Notes under the pieces: model-generated
Database searches by the model: none
Seen by the model: the letters and a program-made list of their open reading frames with translations, nothing else
What the model was told of the DNA's origin: nothing
Translations under genes and position numbers: made by a program
Source of the DNA: a bacterium
GTDB lineage: Bacteria > Cyanobacteriota > Vampirovibrionia > Gastranaerophilales > Gastranaerophilaceae
Assembly (NCBI GenBank): GCA_014803505.1
Contig: JAAVBM010000014.1
Coordinates: forward strand, 16,472 to 80,471
Length of the DNA: 64,000 bases
Reading direction: 5' to 3'
Shown here: positions 1-8,422 of the stretch, one piece after another
How the letters are laid out: the number at the start of each line of letters is the position of its first letter
Numbering within the stretch: the stretch's first letter is position 1

Positions 1-1159
1 CACCGTGTGATACTAATAAGTACGCTTTTTCAGCAGCATCTTCAAAATCGCTTGCTTTATATAATGAAAGGATTGGAGAAAGTTTTTCTCTTGAGAATGG
101 ATCTTCCCAATCAACAGTAGGTCTTTCAGCTAAAAGAACTTTAGCGTTTTCAGGTACTTCAAATCCTGACAATTCAGCAATTTTGTGTGCTGTTTGACCA
201 ACGATGTTAGGGTGAGCAGTACCACGTTTAGGATCGATAAATGGAAGGTCGATCATTTTTTGTTGTTCTTCTTTATTTACTAAATAAGCGCCTCTGTATT
301 CGAATTCTTTTTTAACTTCTTCGTATACACTGTCAACAACGATAACCGCTTGTTCAGAAGCACAAATCATACCATTATCAAAAGTTTTTGACATAAGAAT
401 TGAAGAAACAGCCATTTTAATATCAGCAGTTTCGTCGATAACAGCTGAAGTGTTACCAGGACCTACACCTAATGCAGGGTTACCAGAAGAGTAAGCAGCT
501 TTAACCATACCAGGACCACCTGTAGCTAAGATACAATCGATGTGTGGGTGGTTCATTAATTGGCTAGATAAGTCAATTGAAGGAACATCAATCCAACCGA
601 TAATATCTTCAGGAGCACCGGCTTTAATAGCAGCTTCCAATACTAATTTAGCAGCTGCGATTGTGCAATCTTTAGCTCTAGGGTGTGGAGAGAAGATAAT
701 AGCGTTTCTTGTTTTTAAAGCTATTAATGATTTAAAAATTGCAGTTGAAGTTGGGTTTGTTGTAGGGATGATACCTGCCAAAATACCAAGAGGTTCAGCA
801 ACAATTTTTGTACCGTTTGCTTTATCTTCTTTAATTATACCGCAAGTTTTAGCGTTTTTATGTTTGTTGTAGATGTATTCTGAAGCAAAGTGGTTTTTAA
901 TAATTTTATCTTCTAGAATACCCATACCTGTTTCGTTAACAGCCATTCTTGCAAGAGGAATACGAGCTTTATCAGCTGCTGTAGCTGCAGCTTTAAATAT
1001 TTTATCAACTTGTTCTTGTGTGAAAGTTGCATAAATTTTTTGAGCTTTTCTTACTCTTTCAATTAGCAATTCTAATTGTTCAGCGTTGTCAACTAAAGCA
1101 GACTTTGTGTTTAAAGCCTTTTCTAAGTTTTCAACATTCTTTTTGCTTTTTGTTGTCAT
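1..1159 (-). CDS. adhE: Bifunctional acetaldehyde-CoA/alcohol dehydrogenase, N-terminal part (cut by window edge)
   Basis: The reading frame runs from an ATG at 1159 to the window edge without a stop, giving about 386 residues. AdhE converts acetyl-CoA to acetaldehyde and then ethanol, reoxidising NADH in fermentation. The visible part is the CoA-acylating aldehyde dehydrogenase half: motifs GIIPTTNPTSTAIFKSL and ATGGPGMVKAAY and the catalytic cysteine in GMICASEQ near residue 266. Full AdhE is about 870 residues, so the iron-dependent alcohol dehydrogenase half should lie beyond base 1; a stand-alone acylating aldehyde dehydrogenase (about 460 aa) cannot be excluded. The start is supported by GGAG seven bases upstream. 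A Rex-like operator lies over the promoter. Confidence 0.9.
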   Translation of the reverse strand, partial: MTTKSKKNVENLEKALNTKSALVDNAEQLELLIERVRKAQKIYATFTQEQVDKIFKAAATAADKARIPLARMAVNETGMGILEDKIIKNHFASEYIYNKHKNAKTCGIIKEDKANGTKIVAEPLGILAGIIPTTNPTSTAIFKSLIALKTRNAIIFSPHPRAKDCTIAAAKLVLEAAIKAGAPEDIIGWIDVPSIDLSSQLMNHPHIDCILATGGPGMVKAAYSSGNPALGVGPGNTSAVIDETADIKMAVSSILMSKTFDNGMICASEQAVIVVDSVYEEVKKEFEYRGAYLVNKEEQQKMIDLPFIDPKRGTAHPNIVGQTAHKIAELSGFEVPENAKVLLAERPTVDWEDPFSREKLSPILSLYKASDFEDAAEKAYLLVSHG

Positions 1160-1207
1160 ATCTTGTCTCCTTTTTATAACACAACTCGACTAATATTTTG
1201 TTGTAAT

Positions 1208-1225
1208 TTGTGAAATTTATCACAA
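1208..1225. promoter_or_regulatory. Rex-like operator upstream of adhE
   Basis: An 18-bp inverted repeat, TTGTGAAATTTATCACAA, has perfect TTGTGA/TCACAA arms and differs by one base from the TTGTGAA-N4-TTCACAA form of the redox repressor Rex. It lies just downstream of the predicted adhE -10 box, where binding would block transcription. Rex control of adhE by the NADH/NAD+ ratio is well established in other fermenting bacteria; here it is inferred from the site alone. Confidence 0.7.
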
Positions 1226-1229
1226 ATAC

Positions 1230-1258
1230 ATAATACATTAAATATGAAATGAAATCAA
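1230..1258 (-). promoter_or_regulatory. adhE promoter
   Basis: On the minus strand TTGATT (1258-1253) is followed after 17 bp by TATTAT (1235-1230). The predicted start falls in the Rex-like inverted repeat, leaving a leader of roughly 65 nt before the adhE ATG. Confidence 0.6.
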
Positions 1259-1351
1259 GTGTAAATTTTACAATCTTTATCTTTTATTAATGTATCTCTA
1301 TATTGGGTGAAATTTTTTGCTTGATATGCATGTGTAGAATGAGAATTAAAC

Positions 1352-1426
1352 AAAAAAAAGAGGGCTAAATGCCCTCATTGGAATTAAGAATAGCTGGAAG
1401 TATGAAAAAGATTAATTATATTAAAC
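1352..1426 (-). repeat. 75-bp intergenic repeat, copy 1; candidate small RNA on the minus strand
   Basis: This segment matches 56015-56089 at 72 of 75 positions. Read on the minus strand it contains TATAAT (1420-1415), about 50 nt of unique sequence, then a GAGGGC/GCCCTC hairpin followed by eight T: the layout of a short RNA with its own terminator. The match stops a few bases upstream of the -10 box. No gene on either strand needs a terminator here. No -35 hexamer is evident. The rest of the 1160-1716 gap, around 1440-1620, is AT-rich with a small hairpin near 1466-1488 that I could not assign. Confidence 0.5.
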
Positions 1427-1634
1427 AGTATCAATGATATATTACAATTACCCGGTAAGCTAGGTTCCATAACTTTTTAGGTTATATTGGGGTGAAAAAT
1501 TTTTATACTTTCGAGTGATTTTATAGCATGTCCAAAGGTGCTAATATAGCTAATAAGTGTATTTTAGGCACTTAATGCTGTAAGTTTGATTATTACTGGT
1601 TTTTAGATATCTTAACAAAACTTCATAGTGAGGG

Positions 1635-1663
1635 TTGACAAATAAAACTTTATAGTTTATAGT
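1635..1663 (+). promoter_or_regulatory. Promoter of the 98-residue small protein gene
   Basis: TTGACA at 1635 and TATAGT at 1658 are separated by 17 bp. The predicted start lies about 45 nt before the ATG at 1717 and leaves room for the strong Shine-Dalgarno site AAAGGAGG. Confidence 0.7.
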
Positions 1664-1716
1664 GAAAGTGTTAGATGAAGTGTTAAATGAACACTTAATA
1701 ACAAAGGAGGTACAAA

Positions 1717-2013
1717 ATGGTTACTATAAATCCTGTACGTTTTAACAACACTAGATCAAATATCACCTTCGGCGAAGGTAATTTAAATAACGTTAATTCA
1801 AGAGTAGGTTTATTATCTTTAGATAAAAAACCTAGCAATAGAATAAATTTTGAAAAAGACTTATATATTACAGCTAAAGCTGATTCTGTTCAATCTAATC
1901 CTTTCAAAGCTGTTGTATATAATGTTGTAAAGGCTTATAATATACTATGCACACCTAAAAGAGGTGCAACCCAAACTGAATCAAAATATATTCACTTACC
2001 ATATATGGCTTAG
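1717..2013 (+). CDS. Small protein of unknown function (98 aa)
   Basis: I do not recognise this family. The gene has a consensus promoter, a strong AAAGGAGG site 7 bases before its ATG and two terminator hairpins behind it, so it is very probably expressed as a single-gene unit. The protein is rich in Asn, Ser and basic residues, begins with a stretch containing NPVRFNN and ITFGEG, and has no evident signal peptide or membrane segment. Similar short N-terminal stretches followed by low-complexity sequence occur in other small proteins of this window (for example at 31364), suggesting a lineage-specific set. Confidence 0.7.
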   Translation: MVTINPVRFNNTRSNITFGEGNLNNVNSRVGLLSLDKKPSNRINFEKDLYITAKADSVQSNPFKAVVYNVVKAYNILCTPKRGATQTESKYIHLPYMA

Positions 2014-2056
2014 TGAATTCGTCAAAAGAAAGACTTAACTCTTTTCATTTACCCCT

Positions 2057-2094
2057 AATAACTGAAGCTTCTTTTGTTGCTGAGGTTATTTTTT
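2057..2094 (+). terminator. Terminator after the 98-aa gene
   Basis: AATAAC and GTTATT arms enclose a long loop and are followed by a run of T. The stem is short, and a stronger hairpin follows at 2104. Confidence 0.5.
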
Positions 2095-2103
2095 AAACTT
2101 CTA

Positions 2104-2138
2104 AAAACACCATTCATAATATTTGAATGGTGTTTTTT
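2104..2138 (+). terminator. Second, stronger terminator
   Basis: AACACCATTC pairs with GAATGGTGTT across a short loop and is followed by six T. The A run before the stem means it could also act on the minus strand. Confidence 0.75.
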
Positions 2139-2191
2139 AGCATATCCCGTCTTTAATTTTTGAGTTAAAACGGTGCAAAAATTTTTTAGAA

Positions 2192-2220
2192 TTGACTTTT
2201 GGGCTTGTTTATAATATTAT
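2192..2220 (+). promoter_or_regulatory. Promoter of the exported TPR gene
   Basis: TTGACT at 2192, 17 bp, then TATTAT at 2215. The first in-frame ATG of the following reading frame lies in this -35 region, which rules it out as the translation start. Confidence 0.65.
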
Positions 2221-2263
2221 CGACCAAGTTGCAATGCTGAAGTTGCATTTTTGGATAATTGTT

Positions 2264-3511
2264 ATGAAAAAACAAATTTTTATATCTGCAATAATATTAG
2301 GTTTAGTTTTTAGTATAACTTCAAGTTCTACTTCAGTTTCAGCTGAGAAACTTTCTAGAAAACAGGAAAAAGAGAATGTCTTTTTGAATGCAGCTTCTTT
2401 TGGTTTTAGTGATAAACATTATGATGTTGCGGTGGAATATTATACTAAAGCTTTAGAAATTAATCCTAGGAATGCGGCAACATATTCAAAGAGAGGAAAT
2501 GCGGAATATCTTCTCGGACACTATAAAGAAGCTATAAATGATTATACTAAGGCGCTTGAATTAGATCCAAATTTGGAAAATATATATTATAATCGTGGTA
2601 TTGCAAAAGCAAATCTTCAGGATTATGATGAAGTAATACTTGATTATACAAGAGAACTTGAGGTTAATGCTAATAATATTAATGCATATCTAAATCGTGG
2701 AACAACATATGTATTATTGAAAAAGTACGATTTAGCAATTGATGATTTCTCAAAAGTAATAGCTTTGGATGATAAAAATGAATTAGCGTATTATAATCGT
2801 GGAATTGCTAAGAGATATAAAAATGACTATCAAGGTGCAATATCTGATTATTCAAAAGTAATTGAGTTGGATCGTAATAATATTGATGCCTATAATAATC
2901 GTGGAGCTGCAAAATATTATTTAAAAGATTATGCAGGTGCAGAATCTGATTATTCAAAAGTTATTTCGTTAGATAAGAATGTTTATAAGGCATATTATAA
3001 TAGAGGACTTGCGAGATTAGGATTAAAACACTACGAAGATGCGATTATGGATTTTACAAAAGAGCTTGAATTTAATCCGAAAAATGATTTGGCTTATTAT
3101 GACAGAGGTTTAGCTGAAGGTAATTTAGATCATTATGTATCTGCTATAGATGATTATACAAAAGCTATTGAGATAAATCCTGATAATTCAGATTTTTATG
3201 CAGCTCGCGGAGCATTAATAAGTAAAAGCAATGGTGACTTGAAGAAAGCTGAAGATGATCTTAATAAGGCTATAGATCTTGATGGTGATGAGAAGAGAGA
3301 TACTGAAAAATATCTTACTCGTGCAGTAATTTTTAGTAAAGAAAAGCTTTATTATGATGCTGTGGATGATTTGAATGTTGTGTTGAGTATAACTCCAGAG
3401 AACGAAGAGGCAAAAGATTTGAGAGCTTATGCAATAAGTTCTGCCGCTGAAGAAGAAAGAGCGCAACAGCAAGAACAAAATCAGCAAGAAGAACAAAAAA
3501 CAGAAGAATAG
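2264..3511 (+). CDS. Exported tetratricopeptide-repeat protein (415 aa)
   Basis: The start is placed at 2264 because the upstream ATG at 2192 sits in the promoter and because 2264 begins a classical signal peptide (MKKQ, a hydrophobic stretch, then a VSA cleavage site near residue 27). The mature protein has about ten consecutive TPR units of the form A..YNRG.A....DY..AI.DY.K.IEL. and a Glu/Gln-rich tail of about 25 residues. TPR solenoids bind other proteins; the signal peptide puts this one in the periplasm or at the cell surface. Its partner is not known. The gene is a single unit before pepA. No Shine-Dalgarno site is obvious before the ATG. Confidence 0.85.
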   Translation: MKKQIFISAIILGLVFSITSSSTSVSAEKLSRKQEKENVFLNAASFGFSDKHYDVAVEYYTKALEINPRNAATYSKRGNAEYLLGHYKEAINDYTKALELDPNLENIYYNRGIAKANLQDYDEVILDYTRELEVNANNINAYLNRGTTYVLLKKYDLAIDDFSKVIALDDKNELAYYNRGIAKRYKNDYQGAISDYSKVIELDRNNIDAYNNRGAAKYYLKDYAGAESDYSKVISLDKNVYKAYYNRGLARLGLKHYEDAIMDFTKELEFNPKNDLAYYDRGLAEGNLDHYVSAIDDYTKAIEINPDNSDFYAARGALISKSNGDLKKAEDDLNKAIDLDGDEKRDTEKYLTRAVIFSKEKLYYDAVDDLNVVLSITPENEEAKDLRAYAISSAAEEERAQQQEQNQQEEQKTEE

Positions 3512-3583
3512 ATTTCCATCATTTGTACGGGTTTCAAAACTAACGATTAGTGTTATTATTGTCCTGAAAAGGAGAGTTTTAAT

Positions 3584-4981
3584 ATGGAAATTAAAATTGT
3601 TGAAAACACTAAAGAGGTGTTATGTGATGTTCTTGTTGTCAATAAATTTGAAGGAAAAGAAACTTCAAATTCTTTGGTAAACAAATATGCGCCGGAAGAT
3701 TTTACTGGTAAAGCTGGACAAATTTTTGTTATGCATACGCAAAAAGAGTTTCCATCCACATATATATTAGCGTTGGGTTTGGGTGATGAATCTTGTATGG
3801 ATAATAATATTATTAGAGAAAATGTTGCAAAGGCTATAAAAAAATGTGTTGAATTAAAAGCTAAAACTGTAGCTTTTGATTTTTCAACCGATTATGGATT
3901 CTGTATGCCATTAGTGATGGGTGTTAATATTGCAAATTATCATTTTGATAAATATAAAAATAAAAAAGCTCATAGAATTGCAGAAATATATTTATCCAAT
4001 GTAGTTCCTGAAGCTGTAAATGTTGCAAGTATAATTTCAGATGCAATGAAATTATCAAGAAATTTAGCAAATGAGCCTGCCGCATTCTCAACTCCGTCAA
4101 AATTGGCGGAAATTGCACAAGGGTTTGAGGGTATAGAAACAATCGTATATGAAGAAGATAAGATTAGAGAACTTGGAATGACAGCTTACCTTGCAGTAGC
4201 TCAAGGTAGTGTTCAGCCTCCAAAATTTATTCATATGAAATATGTTCCGGAAAATCCTAAAAAAAGAATTGCGATAATTGGTAAAGGATTATGTTTTGAT
4301 AGTGGAGGTTTGGATATAAAACCTGCAGCATCAATGCTTAATATGAAAGATGATATGTCAGGAGCTGCTTGTGTATTAGGTATAATGAAAGCTTTACCTA
4401 AGCTTCATCCGGATGTAGAAGTTCATGGTATTATTGCAGCTTGTGAGAATATGCCTTCAGGCTCTTCTTATAAACCTGGTGATATTTTGACTGCTAAAAA
4501 TGGTAAAACTATTGAGGTTGATAATACAGATGCAGAAGGTCGTTTAACTTTGGCAGATGCATTGTGTTATGCTTGTGAATTACAGGTTGATGAAGTTGTT
4601 GATATTGCTACACTGACAGGAGCTTGTATGGTTGCTTTAGGCTCTGCAGCTTCAGGTATTATGGGTAATAATGATGACTTTGTTAAAAATATTATTGAAG
4701 TTGGCGCATATGCAGGTGAAAAATTCTGGCAGCTTCCAATGTGGCAAGAATATCGTGATAATATGAACAGCGATGTTGCGGATATGAAAAATACCGGTAC
4801 AAGATACGGTGGAGCTTCTGCTGCAGGCATGTTCTTGAAAGAATTTGTGACTGATAATGTAAAATGGGCACATTTTGATATTGCTGGTACAGCTTTTCTG
4901 GATAAACCTCAGAAAGAGTTCTGTAAAGGTGCAACAGGTGCAGGGGTTAGAACTCTGTTAGATTATATAATTTGTCAATAG
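3584..4981 (+). CDS. pepA: Leucyl aminopeptidase, M17 family (465 aa)
   Basis: This cytosolic enzyme removes N-terminal residues from peptides using two metal ions. The M17 signature NTDAEGRLTLADAL is present at about residues 314-327, with metal ligands D316 and E318. The upstream cluster GKGLCFDSGG supplies the metal and catalytic lysine (about K234) and D239, and KDDMSGAA another aspartate. Length is normal for the family. The start has an AAAGGAGAG ribosome site at good spacing. The gene stands alone, closed by a strong terminator. Confidence 0.95.
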   Translation: MEIKIVENTKEVLCDVLVVNKFEGKETSNSLVNKYAPEDFTGKAGQIFVMHTQKEFPSTYILALGLGDESCMDNNIIRENVAKAIKKCVELKAKTVAFDFSTDYGFCMPLVMGVNIANYHFDKYKNKKAHRIAEIYLSNVVPEAVNVASIISDAMKLSRNLANEPAAFSTPSKLAEIAQGFEGIETIVYEEDKIRELGMTAYLAVAQGSVQPPKFIHMKYVPENPKKRIAIIGKGLCFDSGGLDIKPAASMLNMKDDMSGAACVLGIMKALPKLHPDVEVHGIIAACENMPSGSSYKPGDILTAKNGKTIEVDNTDAEGRLTLADALCYACELQVDEVVDIATLTGACMVALGSAASGIMGNNDDFVKNIIEVGAYAGEKFWQLPMWQEYRDNMNSDVADMKNTGTRYGGASAAGMFLKEFVTDNVKWAHFDIAGTAFLDKPQKEFCKGATGAGVRTLLDYIICQ

Positions 4982-4989
4982 ATTTTAGG

Positions 4990-5026
4990 AAGGCGGAGAA
5001 TTTTAATTCTCCGCCTTAATTTTTTT
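4990..5026 (+). terminator. pepA terminator
   Basis: AAGGCGGAGAA pairs with TTCTCCGCCTT around a short loop and is followed by TAATTTTTTT. The GGCGGA core recurs in other terminators here (20156, 31628, 39477). Confidence 0.9.
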
Positions 5027-5027
5027 A

Positions 5028-5036
5028 TGTTAAAAT
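5028..5036 (+). promoter_or_regulatory. Extended -10 promoter, leaderless start of the MATE gene
   Basis: TGT followed by TAAAAT ends exactly 6 nt before the ATG at 5043. No -35 is evident. Transcription would begin at or next to the start codon, and no Shine-Dalgarno site precedes it. Confidence 0.55.
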
Positions 5037-5042
5037 GGGCTT

Positions 5043-6362
5043 ATGTGTGAAAAAAATCTTAAATACTATATAAAAGAATTATTAACTATTGCAGCTCCTA
5101 TTATAATGGGGAATCTTGGTTTTATATTAATTGGAGTTGGTGATGTATTGATTGCAGGACGTCATTCAACTGATACTTTTGCAGCAATAAGTATTGCAAC
5201 TGCAATCGTCAATTGTATTTTGACATTCGGGATAGGATTGATTTCAAGTATTTCGCCTTTATTGTCAAATTATAGAGGAGAAAAGAAGTCTATTAAAAAG
5301 TATTTTTATCCTTCAATCCGTTTTTCAATGCTTTTGGCATTGATAACTTCATTTGCTATAGTTGCGGTTATACCTTTAATTCCTAAAATGGGTTTTGAAG
5401 ATAAATTAGTATTTCCTGTTCAGGAATATATGTTTATAACGGCTCTTAGTACATTTGGAGCTTATTTACATGCTTGTTTAAAAGAATATTTACAAGCTTT
5501 TGAAATTGTAATGTTTCCGAATTTATTAACAATATTTTGTGTATTTTTAAATGTTGTATTAAATTGGATTTTAGTATTCGGGTTTGGACCAATTCCTTCG
5601 CTTGGAGTCGTAGGACTTGCAATTGCAAGTTTACTTGTTCGATATTTTATGGGATTTGCTTTATTAATATTCTGTTATCTAAATATGTCATTCCGAAATT
5701 ATGAAGATAAAAAGTATTACAAAAATATGATAAAACTCGGAATGCCGATTTCGCTTGCTGTAATGGTAGAATTTGTTGCATTTAACAGTATTGCAATTTT
5801 TATGGGTAGAGTTTCAGGTGTTTATGCTGCGGCACAAAATCTTGTGTGTACGCTAACTACAATTTCATTTATGATACCTTTTGCTATCTCGAATGCTATA
5901 GCTGTTAAGGTTGGCTTTGCTAATGGAGCTGAGGATTATAAGGATTTAAGAAGATATTCGCAAGTCGGAACTGTTATGTCAGTATTATTTATGATGTGCA
6001 GTGCTATCGTATTTTTATCCTTTCCAAAGCAAATCGTCGGTATTTTTACTGTAGATCCTGAACTTTTTAAAATCGCGATTCCTGTAATGTATGTTTTCCC
6101 ATTGTTTCAAGTTTTTGATGGGTTACAAATTTCACTTGCGGGAATATGTAAAGGTATAAAGCAAACAGATGTGGTTCTTTTTGCGAACTTTGTTGCTTAT
6201 TGGTGTGTTGCTGTTCCTTTTGGATATTTACTTGCCTTTTATTTTGATTTGAAGTTATCAGGATTCTGGATAGGGCTTGTTTGTGCCGCAGTCTTATTGT
6301 GTACGATAATGATTCTAAAGCTGAAAAAGTATTTTGATTTTTATAAAAAGCAAGAAGTTTAA
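5043..6362 (+). CDS. MATE-family multidrug/metabolite exporter (439 aa)
   Basis: A polytopic membrane protein with about twelve hydrophobic segments and a two-fold repeat, matching the MATE (MatE) family of Na+- or H+-driven exporters. Typical features are the N-terminal IAAPIIMGNLG stretch, GVGDVLIAGRH in the first half, and a second half starting near KLGMPISLAVM. Substrate cannot be told from sequence. It begins 6 nt after an extended -10 box, so its mRNA is probably leaderless, and it ends in its own terminator. Confidence 0.88.
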   Translation: MCEKNLKYYIKELLTIAAPIIMGNLGFILIGVGDVLIAGRHSTDTFAAISIATAIVNCILTFGIGLISSISPLLSNYRGEKKSIKKYFYPSIRFSMLLALITSFAIVAVIPLIPKMGFEDKLVFPVQEYMFITALSTFGAYLHACLKEYLQAFEIVMFPNLLTIFCVFLNVVLNWILVFGFGPIPSLGVVGLAIASLLVRYFMGFALLIFCYLNMSFRNYEDKKYYKNMIKLGMPISLAVMVEFVAFNSIAIFMGRVSGVYAAAQNLVCTLTTISFMIPFAISNAIAVKVGFANGAEDYKDLRRYSQVGTVMSVLFMMCSAIVFLSFPKQIVGIFTVDPELFKIAIPVMYVFPLFQVFDGLQISLAGICKGIKQTDVVLFANFVAYWCVAVPFGYLLAFYFDLKLSGFWIGLVCAAVLLCTIMILKLKKYFDFYKKQEV

Positions 6363-6370
6363 AAATCGAT

Positions 6371-6401
6371 AAACCCTGAACTTAAGTTCAGGGTTATTAT
6401 T
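6371..6401 (+). terminator. Terminator of the MATE gene
   Basis: A perfect inverted repeat, CCCTGAACTTAAGTTCAGGG, is followed by TTATTATTT. The stem is closely related to the dispersed CCTGAA..TTCAGG palindromes at 20 kb and 27 kb, suggesting one was co-opted as a terminator. Confidence 0.75.
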
Positions 6402-6433
6402 TGGGGTAATTATATAATATATATTGCTTTTAT

Positions 6434-6568
6434 TTAAAATACGAAAAATAGTAATGTAAACATGCATCCTAACGAAGCTGCACTGAATAGAAACCAAGTA
6501 TGCATAATAGGATGTTGGTAAGACCAAATTTCTTTAATTGTACTTGTTGCATTTGTTAGGGTGCGCAT
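6434..6568 (-). CDS. Small single-span membrane protein (44 aa)
   Basis: A short reading frame on the strand opposite its neighbours. The start chosen is the internal ATG at 6568 because GGAG lies 8 bases before it; longer versions lack such a site. The C-terminal half is one hydrophobic segment (about residues 22-43) with Phe, Leu and Cys, so it should insert in the membrane. A TTGATA-16-TATATA promoter lies upstream. I do not recognise a family. Expression is likely but not proven. Confidence 0.55.
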   Translation of the reverse strand: MRTLTNATSTIKEIWSYQHPIMHTWFLFSAASLGCMFTLLFFVF

Positions 6569-6594
6569 GTTTTTTCTCCAATAAACTCGTTTTC

Positions 6595-6622
6595 TATATA
6601 TTCTATTTTCCACATTTATCAA
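6595..6622 (-). promoter_or_regulatory. Promoter of the 44-aa membrane protein
   Basis: On the minus strand TTGATA (6622-6617) is followed after 16 bp by TATATA (6600-6595). Confidence 0.5.
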
Positions 6623-6643
6623 AAAACAACATCACCTGTTTGG

Positions 6644-6672
6644 TTGATTATTAATTTAGTTTATCTTATTAT
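6644..6672 (+). promoter_or_regulatory. Promoter giving a leaderless trhP mRNA
   Basis: TTGATT at 6644, 17 bp, TATTAT at 6667, then exactly 6 nt to the ATG at 6679. This is the clearest -35/-10/ATG arrangement of the leaderless type in the window. Confidence 0.7.
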
Positions 6673-6678
6673 TGATTT

Positions 6679-7953
6679 ATGCGTAAAGTTGAATTATTAA
6701 TGCCTGCGGGCAATTTGGAAAAATTAGAATATGCCGTAAGATACGGTGCAGATGCTGTATATTTAGGTGTAGTAGATTTCAGTTTACGAGCAATGCGTAA
6801 GGGTGAAATTATTACTTTAGAAAATTTGAAAAGTGCTGTAGATTTGGCTCATCGTTTGGGTGCAAAAGCATATATGACATTAAATATATTTGCATTTAAT
6901 GAAGATATTAAAAATTTGGAATCCTGTATTGAGATCATTAAAGATGCAAATCCTGATGCAATACTTGTTAGTGATTTTGGTATATTAAGACTATTAAAAA
7001 AATATATGCCGGATACAGAACTTCATATAAGTACACAAACTAATATTTTGAATTATGAATGTGTAAAGTTTTGGCAAGATTTGGGTGCAACCAGAGTTGT
7101 TCTTGCTCGTGAATTATCTATACCTGAAATTGCTGAAATTAAATCAAAAGTTCCAGATATGGAAATTGAATGTTTTGTCCATGGTTCTCAATGCGTGTCT
7201 TTCTCTGGAAGATGCTTGTTAAGTGATTATTTTACTAACGGTGAAAGAAAAGCTAATCATGGTAATTGCTCTCAACCATGCCGTTGGAGTTATAAGCTTG
7301 TTGAAGAAACAAGACCTGGTCAATATTATGAAATCAATCAAGATGACAGGGGTTCTCATATCCTAAGTCCGAAAGATTTATGTTTGGTTGAGCATTTGAA
7401 AGAAATGATTGATGCCGGAGTAGATTCTTTTAAAGTTGAAGGTAGAACAAAAAGTTTGTATTATGTTTCAGCTGTTGCTAAAACGTATAGAAATGCTATT
7501 GATGAAATCCTTGGCAATTCTGATGCTGATCTTTCTAAATACTTTATCGAATTGAAAAAAGTTGGAAATAGAGGTTATACTAAAGGCTTTGCTCTTGGTA
7601 ATAATAATTCTGAAAGTTACAGTTATGATATTTCAAAAGGTCTTGCAGGTGCAGATTTCTTATTTGAATTCCATGACAGAAAAAAATATTCTGATGTCAA
7701 ATTCGATTCTGATTGTAATGATAACTTATATTTTGTCAAAGTTAAAAATAAAGTTTTACTAAATGATGAAGTTGAAATTATTACTCCAAAAGAACAGTTT
7801 GTGGCTAAAATTATAGAAATTCTTGATGAAAAAGGCGAGTCACAAGATTTGGCAAATACTAATGCTGACGTTTATTTGAAGTTCGATAAAGAACCTGAAG
7901 ATTACTCTGTAGCTTTGGCTCGTACGATTGGAGTGAAAGAGCATGTTTCTTAA
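6679..7953 (+). CDS. trhP: U32-family tRNA uridine hydroxylase (TrhP/YegQ-like, 424 aa)
   Basis: The U32 'peptidase' family includes TrhP (YegQ, YrrN/YrrO), which hydroxylates U34 of tRNAs with an Fe-S cluster and prephenate. Seen here are the N-terminal LLMPAGNLEKLEYAVRYGAD, FVHGSQCVSFSGRC, and four conserved cysteines near residues 179, 197, 201 and 235 (SGRC, NCSQPC and DLC) that fit a cluster site, followed by SFKVEGRTKS. Length matches TrhP rather than the longer RlhA. It starts without a leader and overlaps the next gene by 11 bp, so the two are translationally coupled. Confidence 0.85.
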   Translation: MRKVELLMPAGNLEKLEYAVRYGADAVYLGVVDFSLRAMRKGEIITLENLKSAVDLAHRLGAKAYMTLNIFAFNEDIKNLESCIEIIKDANPDAILVSDFGILRLLKKYMPDTELHISTQTNILNYECVKFWQDLGATRVVLARELSIPEIAEIKSKVPDMEIECFVHGSQCVSFSGRCLLSDYFTNGERKANHGNCSQPCRWSYKLVEETRPGQYYEINQDDRGSHILSPKDLCLVEHLKEMIDAGVDSFKVEGRTKSLYYVSAVAKTYRNAIDEILGNSDADLSKYFIELKKVGNRGYTKGFALGNNNSESYSYDISKGLAGADFLFEFHDRKKYSDVKFDSDCNDNLYFVKVKNKVLLNDEVEIITPKEQFVAKIIEILDEKGESQDLANTNADVYLKFDKEPEDYSVALARTIGVKEHVS

Positions 7954-8422
7954 ACCTGATTATAATTTAAAAAATATCTATGATATAAACTTGGAAGAAT
8001 TAGAACAATCAGGAATTAAGGCTATGCTGTTTGATTTGGATAGTACTCTGATGGCTTCAAAGTCAGGTGTTTATTCTGAAGAAATGCAGCAATGGTTAAG
8101 AAAAGTTCAAGAGAAATTTTTCATGGCTGTTGTTTCAAATAATAAAAATGAAACATATATAGAAAAAGTAAAAAAGATATCAAACTTTCCAACTTTATTT
8201 AATGCTTGCAAACCTAAAACAGGTCCGGTATTAGATTTTTTAACTAATTATAATATAAATCCGAAAGACTGTGTAATAGTTGGAGATAGGCCATTAACTG
8301 ATATTTTGTGTGGTAAATATTTGGGATGTAAAACTATTCTGGTAGATTCTATTACTGCTGATACAGAGTCTAAAGTTGTTAGATTTGTAAGAGCTTTGGA
8401 ACGATTATCTATTCGTTATTAG
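7943..8422 (+). CDS. yqeG: YqeG-family HAD IIIA phosphatase (159 aa)
   Basis: A small HAD-superfamily phosphatase of the YqeG/phosphatidylglycerophosphatase-like group. Motif I is FDLDSTL (nucleophile D31, acid D33), motif II lies in VVSNN, and motif IV is VGDRPLTD near residue 113. YqeG homologues are linked to PgpA-type lipid phosphatase activity in some bacteria and are otherwise uncharacterised. It overlaps the end of trhP and has GGAG about 12 bases before its ATG. The start MFLKPDYNL.. is typical of the family. Confidence 0.85.
   Translation: MFLKPDYNLKNIYDINLEELEQSGIKAMLFDLDSTLMASKSGVYSEEMQQWLRKVQEKFFMAVVSNNKNETYIEKVKKISNFPTLFNACKPKTGPVLDFLTNYNINPKDCVIVGDRPLTDILCGKYLGCKTILVDSITADTESKVVRFVRALERLSIRY

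Noticed and set aside
540..872. 110-codon open frame on the plus strand inside adhE
   Set aside because: It is antisense to the conserved AdhE coding frame and has no ribosome site; the minus-strand frame matches AdhE throughout.
1440..1620. Riboswitch between adhE and the 98-aa gene
   Set aside because: A small hairpin is present (ATAAC/GTTAT near 1470-1487), but no known aptamer core could be recognised, so nothing is claimed.
2192..2263. 24-codon N-terminal extension of the exported TPR protein
   Set aside because: The upstream ATG overlaps the -35 box and would place the signal peptide inside the protein.
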